A stretch of 64,000 nt of DNA from Stratiolaelaps scimitus (GCA_019614645.1 JABWDB010000004.1:5890001-5954000); one strand, 5' to 3'. Positions 47,501 to 59,873 are shown, numbered from the stretch's first letter. Translations and numbers: made by a program. Notes: generated by a model from the sequence alone, not told the origin.

Positions 47501-48183
47501 TGTTCAACAGGTTTTAATTTCTTTATATTGTCGCATACTCTAATTGCACGTTTCGAGCTCATCAGAGGACCCCCTATCCTCACCGACAGCGAGAGACTTA
47601 GATATCCTAGTGAACGCGCCAAACTTCTATGTTCGCATAACAAGGATACCGTTATTCTCTTTTTAGACAATTGTATTCTGCTGGATACAAAACGCTGGCT
47701 GCAGTAGCCAAGGCTAAGCCTAGCGAGCTTGTACAAAAGGTTCGTATTTGGTTATATATTTGTATGCACTGCATGAATCACCTCTCCATTTTCGTGAACA
47801 ATCGATCCGAATGCGATCGTTCAAGGAGATTCAATTGATACATCAATCATCATGTCACGAGCTAGCCTGAATTAAGTGAATGAACATGACCGATGTCCTT
47901 TAAAAGTATACTCTTACGCCAATTCTTTGTTGACCTGACCACACACGCACAGATACACTCGACCATCGCGAAAGTGGCAGATTGGCTTCTTATTTGCCGT
48001 CCGTAATTAACCATGTTATCTTTGACACGCTTGTCTCATCATCCAATCACCGCCTAGGTCGATCACCTTCCTCGAAAGGTCGCCACACAAATGGTGTCCG
48101 CCGCGAAGCACCTGCTGCTCAAGAAAGCCGAGGATCTTCAGGAACAGGCTGATACGCTTCTCTATTCGTTCATCGACATTTGA
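36163..48183 (+). CDS. HELQ: HELQ (Hel308-type) DNA repair helicase, 23 exons, 870 aa
   Basis: A Ski2-like 3'-5' helicase acting at stalled forks and in homologous recombination. Exons: 36163-36366, 38770-38959, 39353-39483, 39743-39830, 40225-40355, 40700-40792, 41169-41254, 41641-41725, 42331-42420, 42673-42807, 43297-43422, 43598-43778, 44264-44304, 44577-44743, 45070-45185, 45457-45583, 45926-45983, 46230-46296, 46535-46625, 46885-47019, 47190-47261, 47667-47739, 48058-48183. All phases agree; 871 codons including stop. Motifs: LYDWQ then Walker [16 protein letters not shown] (Lys about 165); VEEYAGS; DELH at 263-266; GMSAT about 295-299; [16 protein letters not shown] about 438-444; [14 protein letters not shown] about 467; [10 protein letters not shown] about 500-509; winged-helix/ratchet region; C-terminal HhH stretch ([14 protein letters not shown]). 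The N-terminus (68 aa in exon 1) is short against human HELQ (about 1100 aa). Weakest acceptors: 41169 and 42331. Confidence 0.95.
37590..38300 (+). promoter_or_regulatory. GC-rich island with TATA and initiator-like elements inside HELQ intron 1
   Basis: A CpG-rich block in otherwise AT-rich intron. GATATAAA places a TATA box at 37704-37709, and CCAGTG puts a candidate arthropod-style initiator A at 37736, about 32 bases downstream, which is normal core-promoter spacing. Downstream come AGC/GGC repeats and a very short ORF at 37860. It may drive an alternative HELQ transcript or a separate RNA. The spacing is seen; promoter activity is inference. Confidence 0.4.
38532..38567. repeat. (AT)n microsatellite in HELQ intron 1
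   Basis: Perfect AT array of about 35 bases. Confidence 0.95.
40548..40575 (+). other. GC-rich perfect hairpin followed by a T-rich run, in HELQ intron 5
   Basis: GAGCCCCGC, one T, then GCGGGGCTC form a perfect 9-bp stem, followed directly by CCTTTTGTTTTT. The shape resembles a bacterial intrinsic terminator or a small structured RNA, which is odd in an animal intron. No bacterial gene surrounds it. Confidence 0.6.
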
Positions 48184-48669
48184 AACGACAAACGATAACG
48201 GATTCGTCCAATAATCAGCTGTCGAATTCTTCGAGCAACATTCGTCCACTTCGAATTAGGCTAACGCTCAACGCAAATGTGGTCATTGTCACATTGATTG
48301 CGTCCACAGATGTTCATAGATCGTCGATGCATTTCTTAATCTCTTCTATTTGAGGTTACTCACTCGCTGGTCGACTCGCTCCCAGTCACTGCCTCAGCTA
48401 ACTTGCAATAGCACACGGGGAAAAAACGCAACAAGCATGACGTTGTCATTCTCCAATATTTGTATATCAACGCCGTTGAATTAGTCGTTATAACAATATT
48501 ATAATACATAGCAATAACTAGGTATATGATACAATCCCAACAGGATTATTAACCGATACGCCGGACGCCACAAACGAAAATGTCCAAAATAGTGACTTGT
48601 CCGTCAGTTCCAACGCACATTTTGCGTGGGTATTGCTCTGTAGATTATTATTATTATTAATATTACTAC

Positions 48670-48740
48670 TTTTTTCGGGCTGACTCTCAGCCAACATTTA
48701 ACGTCCACGGTACCGCTTTCGCTTCGGTACCGCTTTTTCG
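48670..48740 (-). repeat. SINE 3'-tail fragment, minus strand
   Basis: Read minus: GTACCGTGGACGTTAAATGT followed by TGGCTGAGAGTCAGCCCGAAAAA. It is the tail of the family seen at 29.0 and 32.8 kb. The left part has been duplicated locally (GGTACCG occurs twice). Confidence 0.65.
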
Positions 48741-49489
48741 TATTATTATTAATATTGTCTATCATTCTGTCAACAGTTGAGTCATAGTGGGTTTTGCTCG
48801 TATTGAGCGACAGTTCCCACGAACGGGCGGAGACAGAACCATGTGGAAGGTAATCGAAAGTCTAACGACGTCTTCTTGAACAATTCTGGAAGGATCTCAT
48901 ACCATTTAGTCTACGGGAAATCTCTTACTTGAGCTAATGTTACAGTTGATCAAATATTGATACACTTGGTATGTGTCTAAGCAAATTAGACGCTATTGAA
49001 GTTCAAATGTAGGCCAGGAATACAAATAGAGATTTCACAGCAATGTGCACCTTGTAACCTTTTAACAAATATGTACGAAACAAAGATTTATTATAGAAAC
49101 AAAATCAATGTGTTCACAAACCTGTATGTGCCGAGTTCAATATAACAGTTAACGATACTCGTCATGTAATGATGACAGTTAGTTGTTGAGAAGTCGTATT
49201 GTTGTTATATATTGTTTTACAACTATTCGCTACTCACTTGCTGCCCTGCGATGGTACGGTGCCAACCGTAACTGCGGAACGCCCTGCTCTCGACCTGGGG
49301 AACAGCGCGACGTGTAGCTCATTATATAAGAAGATGTGAATATAAGAATATGTGTCGTCGATTTGAAATAAACCTAACATACGTCTCACGGAAACTACCC
49401 TAAAAAACATCTGAGCAGGTTAAATATAAGATTAACTACATATTAGTAAGAGAATACCGCGGGGAGACGAGATGGTATTGTTTACATGG

Positions 49490-49557
49490 TATAGCATGCC
49501 GGGGTAACTCGAGAAATGGCGGTTTCGAGCCCTGGATGGGACAGCTGAGAGCCAGCT
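49490..49557 (+). repeat. Possible second tRNA-like SINE with hairpin tail
   Basis: GGTTTCGAGCCCTG resembles a B box with one inserted base, followed by ACAGCTGAGAGCCAGCT, the hairpin also found in the family-2 repeats at 28.0 and 34.6 kb. Confidence 0.45.
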
Positions 49558-52500
49558 TTAGAAATACTTTAAGCTCGAACGCGTCGTAGTTAGGATCGTC
49601 GTGGAACTCCATCTCAAATTTCTAGTGACTTTTCATTATGCATGTGCACTTGGGGCTGTGTCATTTACACTCGTGTTGGTCACAATTAGTCACAATGGTC
49701 ACAACTATGCCACCTACTATATAAGACGTCTACGAGGCAAACTCGAGTATTTGTTTGATATCCAATGATAAACAGGAAACACGATATCGGCATTGAATTC
49801 ATTCATTTGTCTGCATCGCATCGAACTGCTCCGTGGATTTTTTAATCTTCGTGCGTCAGGCTTGAGGTGTGTAGCATAAATCTTGAAGCTCTCTTGTGGA
49901 TGCAAACTTCGTTACTCAGCTTTCTCGTCGAATCTTGGCGGAGATCTACCTAGTGGTCCGTTTCTTCCTCCTTAAAATCCATTCGGTTCGAGTAACATCT
50001 GGCCGTCTACCCTCCGCAAAGTGCTTCTCCAGAATGATCCCGTAGGATTTGATGCGGGTTCCAATGCATTGTAACCACGACCCCAACTTGTTGTCACCCG
50101 AACTCAAGTGGTTCACCTCTCGCTAACGCCACACCCAGAAGTTAAGCTCGTCTTGAATGTGTGACAAGCTAGTTTAACCGAACAAAAAAAATTGGCCCAG
50201 ATGACCTTGGGGATGGGTGTCGTATACCTTTGCTCTGTCGAAATAAGCAGTGTGTGGATTAACCCCTATGAGAAGTCAATCGAATAGTTACCAAAAGGGA
50301 GGGGCTCATCTTAAAGCAGCCACTCATTGGAAGAGCAGGCTCTTGGAAAATGTATCGAAGACTGGAGCCAGCCAACTTTACCCCGTTGGAAATAATTTTA
50401 TACCAGGCAGTGTGCAGATACCTCGGTGACCTCTCTGCGTGACGTCGTACGTTGAATCATGAACCGGACTTGTCTATTGCTAAAATGAGTATAGTTAATC
50501 CTGGGTGTCGTTTTGTGAGAAAAAGTCCTTTAATCTCTAGAACATTGCGAAAATAATCAGGAACATCGTTCAACAGAAAATGTCCTCCAATCCCCCACAG
50601 CAATGCAGTGCTGGGCATTGTGGCCACTCGAGTTAGAAAAAGATTAGAACCCGTACAGTATAGTAGATAATTAATATTTTTTATATATATGTTACTTATA
50701 TTTCGGAGTTGTTGAATAAATACGTGTTCGTTCCAGAGAAGACAGTTAGTTTTCTTGTCACCTCAGCCATTGTCAATTGTCAATTCGCGGAGCTTCCTTG
50801 AAATGATTACTAAGAATGATACGACGCCTATCCAAGCTGCCGCGTTTTGATATATCAACACCTGTTTGATCATCGAGGTGAGCTCTCTAATTGCATTTAG
50901 CCCTATTCTCGATGTGCAGCCAGTGAATGATGTTCCCAAGTGATCTCCAGATCAGCCGCGCGAATCCAAGGCGGAATCCTTGTTCAGTCTAATAGCTCAA
51001 TGACATTCTTGTTGCCAGTGTCATATATGAAGGACTATATAAGTAAAATTCATATTGGTGAAATTTTAACCCTGGGTAAGTATTAGCTGTGTATCGTGTG
51101 ACTAATCCTACAAAGTAGGAGAATCTCTAATTTTCTCTAACAGCAATACATCAGCAAACCACATCAATGGCGTAGCGGTAATCGTGCTTTGTAGAGAAAT
51201 CTTAGGGGAACAAGGGCCAAATGTAAGGGCAGACAATGGTTCCATGCAGGATTACACCCTGCACTGAGTGAGAAGGTGTTTTATTCGACGTGATACAACG
51301 TTTAGCTTAGAAGCTGTGTTTTGTCAGCCCATGTTTTGCAGATCACTGGGATACTTTCATTAATGATCGGAGTGTGTATAACACGGTTTGAACTAATCTA
51401 CAACACAAGGGTCTTTTTTTCTCTCCGGAACGACTAAGACGAACTGCCTGCTTATTGTCCACGTGTCAGCCAATTATTTCCCTGATTAGCCTGTCATCCG
51501 GCACTTCCGTCAGCCCTGCCGAAGGCACTCCATTTAAAGCGACTGCACCCCAACTAAGTCGTTTGAACCCACGCGCGTTTCGCGACTGGAGAGAGTCATC
51601 CTGTCGCTGTTCGCAGAAGCTCATTCGTGCACATGTTCTTCTTTGTCAACAAAAACATATGAGCACTCGGTGACTCTGTGTGGCGCGCCAAAACAGCAAC
51701 ACAGGCCACTGACTAGATTACGATAGAACAGCTACACGATATCTTAATGACAATGGGGCCTAAAATTTAGCGCGTGAAATGTTCATACTGACAAAGGTCT
51801 GGTGACATTGTGCTTCGCTTGTTTCGGAAGGAAATCGACAAATAGGCTTTCCTTACAATACGGCCAATGCTCATATCGTACTGGCAGACCTAACTGTATT
51901 TTGTAGTCGTTTTTTTTTAATCACTTTGTGATTGTATGGACCGACCTTGCGGTCCATAGAATTCAGTTACAACTCTTGTTTATTGCCACCAGCACGCGTA
52001 CGTGTGTACGTTTCTATCACGTGTCTACGGTATATGACGCTCGGAACGGTAAGACAAGAAGTTCGAACATACAATAGGCATAATTAATAAGCATAGTTAG
52101 ACAAGGTGGACAATTGTGTACGCTAAACGATTGTCTCGATCGTATGATCGGTCAAATACCTACATCCTTCTCCAAACCTTCCCTTCCAAAGTCCACTTGC
52201 ACAGGGTCTAAGCTAGTCAGCGGAGCGAGTTTGCATCCGTATGAGTGCCTTGTGTTCCGTCTGTTCGGCGTCTATACGCGCCACTCTTAATTCACATCAG
52301 AGTACTACAACTTGGTGGGAGGTCGACATTGATTAATTTTTACTCTGTACATAATCCACACCTCGTTCAGCGTCGCCAGCACTTAGATCCTAGTTAAATT
52401 TACGTACACCAGGGGAATAATGTCCACTAGCGCGCTTTGCTATCCTCGTTCATTCGGTGATCGCAATCGTTGACTTGCGGCAATTTAATCACTCATGTTT

Positions 52501-52672
52501 TGCATTGTATGTGCCACTGCACTTGTATTCTATAGTAACTCGAACGAAATGTGAACGATGTGTCCACGCTGGCCAAACCAACTTCTAATCGTAGCTCGTC
52601 ACCTTGTGATCCATCCTGTGTTGTCTGTGACAGCACCAGCAGCAGTAGCATTGACGGTGGTTCACCTGCACA

Positions 52673-55600
52673 ATGGAAATCACAGCATCGCGAAGAGCAT
52701 TAAGCCGCAGTCGTCGGGTGTCGACGGCAAGTGTGAAGGAAAAGGATTCACTTCTACGGGTAATAATAGTATCTATGAAGCGCATATGATTTAATTATTA
52801 GCTCGTAGCTGGTAATCAATCATTTATGTCAAACCATTATGACGCCTAGATCCGGATAATGAGGCCAATGTTTGTATGGAAGAACGCATGGTGTTCTTTG
52901 GCGCTGGTTAACAACGAATGTGCGTGTTGCCCTTTCCGTGTATTGTGTGTGTATTTACATGTTTCAGCGTCTTTGCCGTCTAGTTGAACATGATCAACTA
53001 CCAGACCCTCAGCAAAGTGTGAACGTTGAGAGTGACTTTGACGATATTATTGCGTTCAGGTAGGTTCTCTATTGCAACGTCAGCGTTATTCGATGTTGTG
53101 CCCTGAGTGGATTTGAGGAAATTTGTTTAGGACACCGTTTCGATGCAGGCTCTGTATCTCATTTTGTTGCACACTTTTCAAGCTACGCTCGCCTAGAAAG
53201 GATTTATAGCATCTTCATATATATCTTATTGGTTCGCCTTTTGGTCAGGTAACCTCAGTTTGGCTCCTTGCCACAAATCTGGTAAGTTTTTCCCTCTATA
53301 GAGGACTCTATTTCACTTCACACTCCTTCTGTAGCTTTCGTAGCAACGATAGTCCTGCTGGTCGATGGTCAATCTCTGCCCTGAGGCGTTCAATGGGGTT
53401 AAGATCTGGGCTCGGGGCTGGCCAGCCGACCAGTGGGGTCTTCTGTCAGCGCACAGATCGAAATGCTCATGCCAATTTATGCTTAGGAGCGTCGTCTTGT
53501 TGAAAATATTAGCCCCCACGAGGATTACTTCTCCGTCGCCTAAAAGCAACCCCAGACATCATCCCCCACAGCCGTCCACTGTGGCCGTCCAAGGCATGCT
53601 CCCTTGCGCCTAGCCTCTCTGTTGGTACTTGAGCCGCAGCATCATTGCAGTGTTCTTATTGATGCCGAGTTGTTCGTCTATTTCATAAAACGTGGAACCT
53701 GTTTCGCGAAGCATTATTGCTATAGTCGAATTTCCAGAGGAATCGTCTTTCTTTCATATTGACCTATAAATGTCTGCATTCAAATTCACGATCATACACT
53801 CACGTATTGATGCACTTACGTAAACTGACACATTTATACATATCTGATTTCATTTTACGAATAACACCGTATGTGCCGAAAGTCAGAAAACTAAACACTG
53901 TTGGCTAACAATTTCTCTACTTACCATGACATATTCGCCATGTCACTGAAACCATTGAATAAAGACGACTCGGTGTAAATTTAAATGTACAGTCAGCTTC
54001 AGCGATGATTATTCTTTCGTTTTGTGTATCGAGCAAATGTTATAGACAACTTTAAACATCCTTATTCATTCAAGAACAGCCTTGGGGCGAAGTATTTTTG
54101 GGCACGATTGTATCTATTTGAAAGACCTCTCGCATCATTACACGACTTGGGCTCGTATGGTGAGTGGCTTCGGATTGATCAACCAAATGGCATCCACCAA
54201 TCATTCGCGTTCATTTAATATAGACGTCTTTAGCCCTTTCTAAAATACACGCACATAATACACTAGGTAAAAGTAGAGGCAAGGGTAAAGCTTTATTGAT
54301 TTATTAAAGGAGGAACTGCATACAATGCATAGGTCGTGAGAAAGGTCGCTTATTTGCCTGAGGTAAATTTGCACCAGTTAAACTTGGGTGTTCTGCCGTA
54401 GGTGTTCAAGCAACGATGGCTCATTTCGCATTCGAGCGTCCGCCGTTCCGAAACTCGATTCTAATCGAACACTAAATGCATTCATACCATTGTCGTTTCT
54501 CAGAGGACGTTCAGTTGAGTTGCGAGTTTTTACACGAGTTTTTACATATAGTACAAATGTAAACAATGAATTTCAATGCGTCCACATTGTACGTGTTGTC
54601 ATAGATCGCAGGTGGAGGCGGAGCGGTTTGTGAACGGCGCTCCAATGGACTACTCCCACCGGAGTCGGAGAAAGATACTAAAGGCCCCCGATGTCTCGGA
54701 GGAAGAGTTTAAAAGGTCAGTGCTCAGCTAACGATTTAGCTCGCTCGATACTATGCATATTATCAATGTTCTCCATGTTATTCATTTATAAAATGTCACT
54801 TTTCTACGAAACAGCACCCGCTCGTGTTGTGTTCGCTTATGATATTCCGTTTTCACGGTGAGGGGCACATTCTTCTTAGAACTTTGTTACGCACTGCAAC
54901 TGATAGGTGAGATGATTCGTAGGAGAGATGTTCGTGTCATAGCAACGCTTGTTCTGGGAGTTTAGTGGACTTTCATAACGAAAATAGATATTTGGCTACC
55001 AACACTGATCTGTAGCTTCCATTGTTTGCTGTTTATAAATTTAACAATGTTCTGAAGGTAAATTGAAATGATCAATATCTGCATTTACCTGTATAACTTG
55101 CAACCTGCAAATACTTGTATACTGAAATAAGTGCGACTGGACTGGATAAGCGGCATGCCCTCACGCTGAAGTATAATTGCAAAATAGCTTGCGTTTGCCC
55201 GTAATACATATGTATGAGTTTCTGCAGTACGTATCTAGCCACTATGGTGTACCTAAACAAGCTTATCGAATCTCACGATTGTATTATTATTATTATTATT
55301 ATGTATTTTGTTGCCGTCCACACAATTAGTCTGCAACAGTCGATTCAACAAAAATCTGCGCAGGAGACCTTGCTGGAATATATCAATGGTCCCAAAAAGT
55401 TCCGAAATATTCCCGATGAAGTCCACGAAAGAACGGCCCGAGATTTAGATGGTCAGTATTGTCATGTGGTATATCACACACACAAAAAAATTTATGTGGT
55501 ATGTCACACACATATATATATGTATATATATCCGACAGCACATATTAATATGAGCAGAATGGTATGAGACTTGTTCTTGTGTAACGTCTGAAATATCTTT

Positions 55601-58600
55601 GTCAGCCATAACCAACGGTTGATGTGGTAGATAACCAACTTAAAATGCATTTGTAATATGAAGTCTAACGATATTTGCACTCCTCAAACGTATATGCTCG
55701 GTGAGCCGATATGACGAACCCAAATAATTTGAAACTCTTTTTATCGGTGATTAGCCGGGAGGTGTACGTATCGAACCCGGAGTCGGTATCTAAACTTGTT
55801 CTAGTCTCTTGTTGTGATGAAACTGGATGGCACAGATGAAGACGACTGGTGTGACCTTATCGACGGATACGAAAGCTCATCAGATGATGAGGTGACAGTA
55901 ACCTCCGAGGCCACGGAAAGTCATTCCGAAACGACTGATACCGATTCTGAATCCGATTCGGAAGACGAAGACTTCACACTCATCGAGGAACAGGGTTAGA
56001 AAGCTAGCGCATATATCTAGATCTCTCGATGGCGTGTAGTTAACTGGTGCGAGAATCTTGCTCATCCCAGGCTCGATCATTAAGCAAAAATCTAATCGGG
56101 TCACTCATGGGCTCATGGATGAGATAGAAGAAATCAATACCTGCATTGCGCATCGTATAGACTTGAAGTCACACGGTGTCCGAGAGTGAGCTCATTTCAT
56201 GTTTGGTCGTAGTCGAATAGAAGAGATGCACTCCGGATACACTCTCAGCAGAGGATGGTTTTAGCAGGCAGAGACGTCAACCCAACTGCACTGGATCGGG
56301 CCCACTTTCATGGAGATTGGAAGGTGTCTCTGGTGGTGTTCGTGCGTTTAAAGAAAATTTCCTCCTCGCAAAAATAAAAAAAGTAGAGATGTCTTGCGAT
56401 TTTCCATTTCAGATAAATCCGTCGATTCAACTCAACATGGCCGTCCACCGTCGACAGGCGACAATGTACCATTTGAAATTCGCTCACGTACGCGCAGTAG
56501 TCTGGGCTCCACACCGGAAAAGGTTTCCATTGAAGGTAGCAAAGGTCGTGACGACGAGTCCATTCGCAATAGGTTCCCTTCCATTAAAAACTGCATCGTA
56601 ATACTAAACCGACTGGACGAAAACGATCTACCCAACCGCGACGATTCGGACGACGATTTTAACAGTAAGCCGTTCCCTACGCATGGAAGTATCTCTTCAG
56701 ACAAGATATCTCCAACGGTGTCCATACCAGCTTAACATGATCTGATCGCGTTCGAAATACCTGCATCAACATTCGAAATCTATTGTCGATAGCGTATATC
56801 ATATGTCATTTCACTCTATGTGTTCGAGTCGCATTGCACAACTGAGCGACGTCAATAACAATAACAAAAATTAACTAATCTATTGATGAGCTTTTTCAAG
56901 CTGTAAATTTGCTTTCCCTCTACCACGCCATCTTTGTTTTACAGATATGAGTGTACGTTACATCCCTTAATTAACCTCCTACATCTGTCCCCTATCTATG
57001 TTTCCGCTGGCTTTTGGAATCTGTTCCAGTATCGTCAGCTTTTGATCCGCCTAGTTGTTCAACTTCTATTGGGCACGCGTCGATCGATAGCGAACACTTT
57101 CGAATGCGTTCAGAGTTGAATTCGACTGAACTGGACGCCAACGTTAACAACAACGTTGACAACTTGAGCGAAACCGATCACCTTTCGACAAATTTCGCCG
57201 ATCAACATACACTACTTAATGTCGCCCATGGCGAGTCAACCATACGTCGTAATCTCAGCCTGAGTCCGCACGGTGACAAGGGTCGAGTGGACAAGCCGCA
57301 ACGTACGTCTATTACTATTGGTCATGATAAAAAATAACATATAAACGAAATCTTGTTGCATTGCTCGCTAAAGCGAAGATATAATACGTTAAACGATCAC
57401 ACAAATACTGTCTCCGTTAGACGGGTGTTTTCACAGGCGGGAAATAAGCCCTTGTCCGAGTCGAATGTCCACGTCCTGCGCACAGCATGATGCGTTTGAA
57501 AATTTCGCCAAAAAAAAAAAATTTCGCCTCGTCGTGTTGAACATCTAAACACTACTATTTTCCTATATATGTTGGCTTTCATTCGTGGCGGAACTTAAAA
57601 ATGAACCTCAAACGTTGACGGGCAATATGGAACTGCCGAAAGAGCGGGCACAGTCGAATCGATTGGGTACCCGTACAGTTAGTGAGAAAACGATTGAGTG
57701 TTTTTTCTTTCGTGATGGCCTAGGCCACTCAGTGAAAACACTGCGATATAGGCTACTTCTCTGTGGTGTGATGGGCACCATTTTAGATATGTTGGGTACA
57801 CCGTGTAGTGCTATTCACGCTGGTCACACGTAACTGCGAGGTGGACTGATATTAACAATAGAAAAATGTGTGCGGGATAAATCCCCTCGGCTGGGAAAAA
57901 TCTCTCTGGCGTTCGTGGCTGAACACACTGCGCATGCCTTTTTATTCATGCTGTATATTTGACTCTGTACATTTAGGCATCGTCATACAAGGTATGTACA
58001 CCCTAGTAATATTGGTCGCTTAATCCCTTGCAGGGTCCACGATGCCGTTGTGTGAAGTATACGCCTAGGTTACACAAACGCGATGATGGTTTTCCGTAAT
58101 TCGTGAGACAAATTCCTAAAAATTAAATAACTTTCGTTGCGATTGTGCATTTCAGCGTCTCCTTCGAGTCTGCAACCATTGCTAACGTCTCCTGAGAGCG
58201 GCACTGAAACGCCTATACGGAAACGTCTTCGCGAGCTAGGAATATGTACGCACATTTTTGTTATTAGTACTATTGTTGTTATTAATTTACAGCGTCAGGC
58301 GGTTGTTGATACCGTAGGCTTACATTACAAGATTGAGAAACATTATACAAAAACGCTGAATCATAAGCGTGCTCATGTCATACGTGCACTAAATGCAGGA
58401 GCACGAACCACGTTCATATGCCTCGGACTGGAATCATTTCGGTCGCCTGTGACAAGGGCGCTTGCGAGCTCACATAAGATCTCGATAGAAGGCTGTTTGT
58501 GAGTATGGCGGATCTTCAGCATCCGTTTTTCCAGAGACAGGCAATATCGCTGGACCTTCCGGGACGGATTTCCAAATTACTGCTTACGGCAAAGTGAACA

Positions 58601-58735
58601 ATTAATCATAATGGCAATGACACTTGTAGGTTTTGTTACATATATTATTTTTTATATGTACACACCAATGTGACAGTCACCGCTAACCACAGTAGAATTA
58701 TTGTGTAAATGTTATCATTATCTGCATTTTATTAC

Positions 58736-58774
<39 letters not shown>

Positions 58775-59632
58775 TATTATTATTATTATTGCAATGCTCC
58801 AACTTACGCGATTTTTTTACCTGTCTTCAAAAGGAAATCAGCCAACTAAGGATTCTTCAAATTATCATCATTAACTAACAACTGTCATCGACTGACGTTT
58901 GCTCCTTCTTCTCAGTGTCAAAACTCACCCGAGGAAAGCGGTCCCCATCAACTAGTGTCAACAGCCATTTCAATAACAGTGTCACTACAGCAAGCAACGA
59001 TACGAGCGGCGGCAGCAGTATCATGATGAAACGCTTTGCTCGAATGGATATCACCTCAACGCCGACGAAGCGTAGCCGCCATTCAGACGACAGCCGACAG
59101 CTGAAAAGAACGGTTCAAGTTTTCGCCACGCCATTGGTGATTGTCGTTGACTTAGTCATTATTCGATTTCATTAGCACTGGCTGAGTGCTGTTCGAGCTT
59201 CAGCTGTTGATTGGTTTTGAACATCGTGCTCATTTGTATAGCTATCACCCCCCTTCAACTTTATGTACTTGCACCTTAAACATTGTAGATCCGTGACTGT
59301 CATATGTGATAATTATGTGTATTAATAATAAGTTGCGCATAAAGTAAAATCTCTATAGCATGCGTTATCTATAACAGCGAAGTATTCAAATATCAACGAA
59401 AGAAACATAAATCGAATGCTAAACATCCCGTTTCCCTTGATGAAAGATAATTTCCACCTCTTCAAAACTGAACTAAGTCATATTCCACTTAACGATTTTG
59501 ACCAATTTGCAGAGGCCGGTCCGAACCCTGGAGGAGGTCCTTAGTCCAACTGTTGACCTCGCTCATCTCGTTAAGATGTATGGCGCACCTCGCCACAGCC
59601 TCGTGGACTCGGCTAATCCTCGCTGGATATAA
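52673..59632 (+). CDS. Unrecognised acidic, Ser-rich, SP/TP-rich protein, 10 exons, 508 aa
   Basis: Exons: 52673-52759, 52968-53059, 54605-54715, 55330-55451, 55836-55994, 56413-56664, 57030-57302, 58156-58245, 58916-59136, 59513-59632. Every junction is in phase, giving 509 codons with the stop, which is strong internal support. The start has good context (ACAATGG) with stops upstream in frame. The protein has a basic N-terminus (RRALSRSRR), a middle block (PMDYSHRSRRKILKAP, ETLLEYINGPKKFRNIPDEV), an acidic patch (DEDDWCDLIDGYESS, then S/D/E-rich), and a Ser/Thr-rich second half with proline-directed sites (GSTPEK, LSLSPHG, ETPIRKRLRELG, TSTPTKRSR, EEVLSPTVD), several followed by basic residues as in CDK sites. 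That suggests a cell-cycle-regulated nuclear protein (inference). I cannot name it. The donor at 59137 is the weakest site. Confidence 0.6.
53310..53760 (-). mobile_element. Tc1/mariner-like transposase remnant
   Basis: The minus strand first reads an HTH-like segment (ETGSTFYEIDEQLGINKNTA, about 53.70-53.63 kb), then a piece like VWG..GDGEVILVG, then WPAPSPDLNPIERLRAEID (about 53.43-53.34 kb), which is the DD34E-region signature of Tc1-like transposases. The usual 340-residue protein is compressed into about 150 codons with stops and frame changes, so it is dead. It lies inside intron 2 of the 52673-59632 gene on the opposite strand. Confidence 0.75.
54266..54332 (-). repeat. Short interspersed repeat with AATAAA (copy 4)
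   Basis: Read minus: GCATTGTATGCAGTTCCTCC, then TTTAATAAATCAATAAAGC and TTTACCCTTGCC. It belongs with the copies at 3.0, 15.8 and 16.6 kb, and lies inside intron 2 of the 52673-59632 gene. Confidence 0.6.
58738..58790. repeat. (AAT)n-(ATT)n palindromic trinucleotide array
   Basis: An AAT array turns into an ATT array at its centre, giving a self-complementary tract of about 50 bases in an intron of the 52673-59632 gene. Confidence 0.9.
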
Positions 59633-59870
59633 CAGACGATGCAGAAATTGCTGTCAAGGATAAGACTTATCTTTGAATATCCAAGGTGTTATTGTACATA
59701 CTGAAATGCACCCAGTTTCTGCTGCCATAACCCTTCCATTTGCTTCACGGCTTTACGAATCTCGATAATCGTAAAGTGTACACTGTAAACTGACAGCTCT
59801 TCATCAACAATCGAAGAATTTCCCATGAGAGATACTATGTAGCATCGCTTTAATGTGATGATAGTAAAAG

Positions 59871-59873
<3 letters not shown>

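Larger units (their letters stand above)
48184..52672. other. Intergenic, no gene supported
   Basis: Only short unrelated ORFs are seen (for example 72 codons at 51455-51673). Repeats: a SINE tail near 48.7 kb and a family-2 repeat near 49.5 kb. A stretch near 50130 (AGAAGTTAAGC) recalls a 5S rRNA word but lacks the rest of that gene. Otherwise I see nothing. Confidence 0.6.

Noticed and set aside
50100..50170. 5S rRNA-like word (AGAAGTTAAGC)
   Set aside because: Only about 11 bases match and the rest of the 5S structure is missing.
54024..54218. 64-codon plus-strand ORF as an exon of the 52673 gene
   Set aside because: It has no fitting splice sites, and exons 53059 and 54605 join in phase without it.
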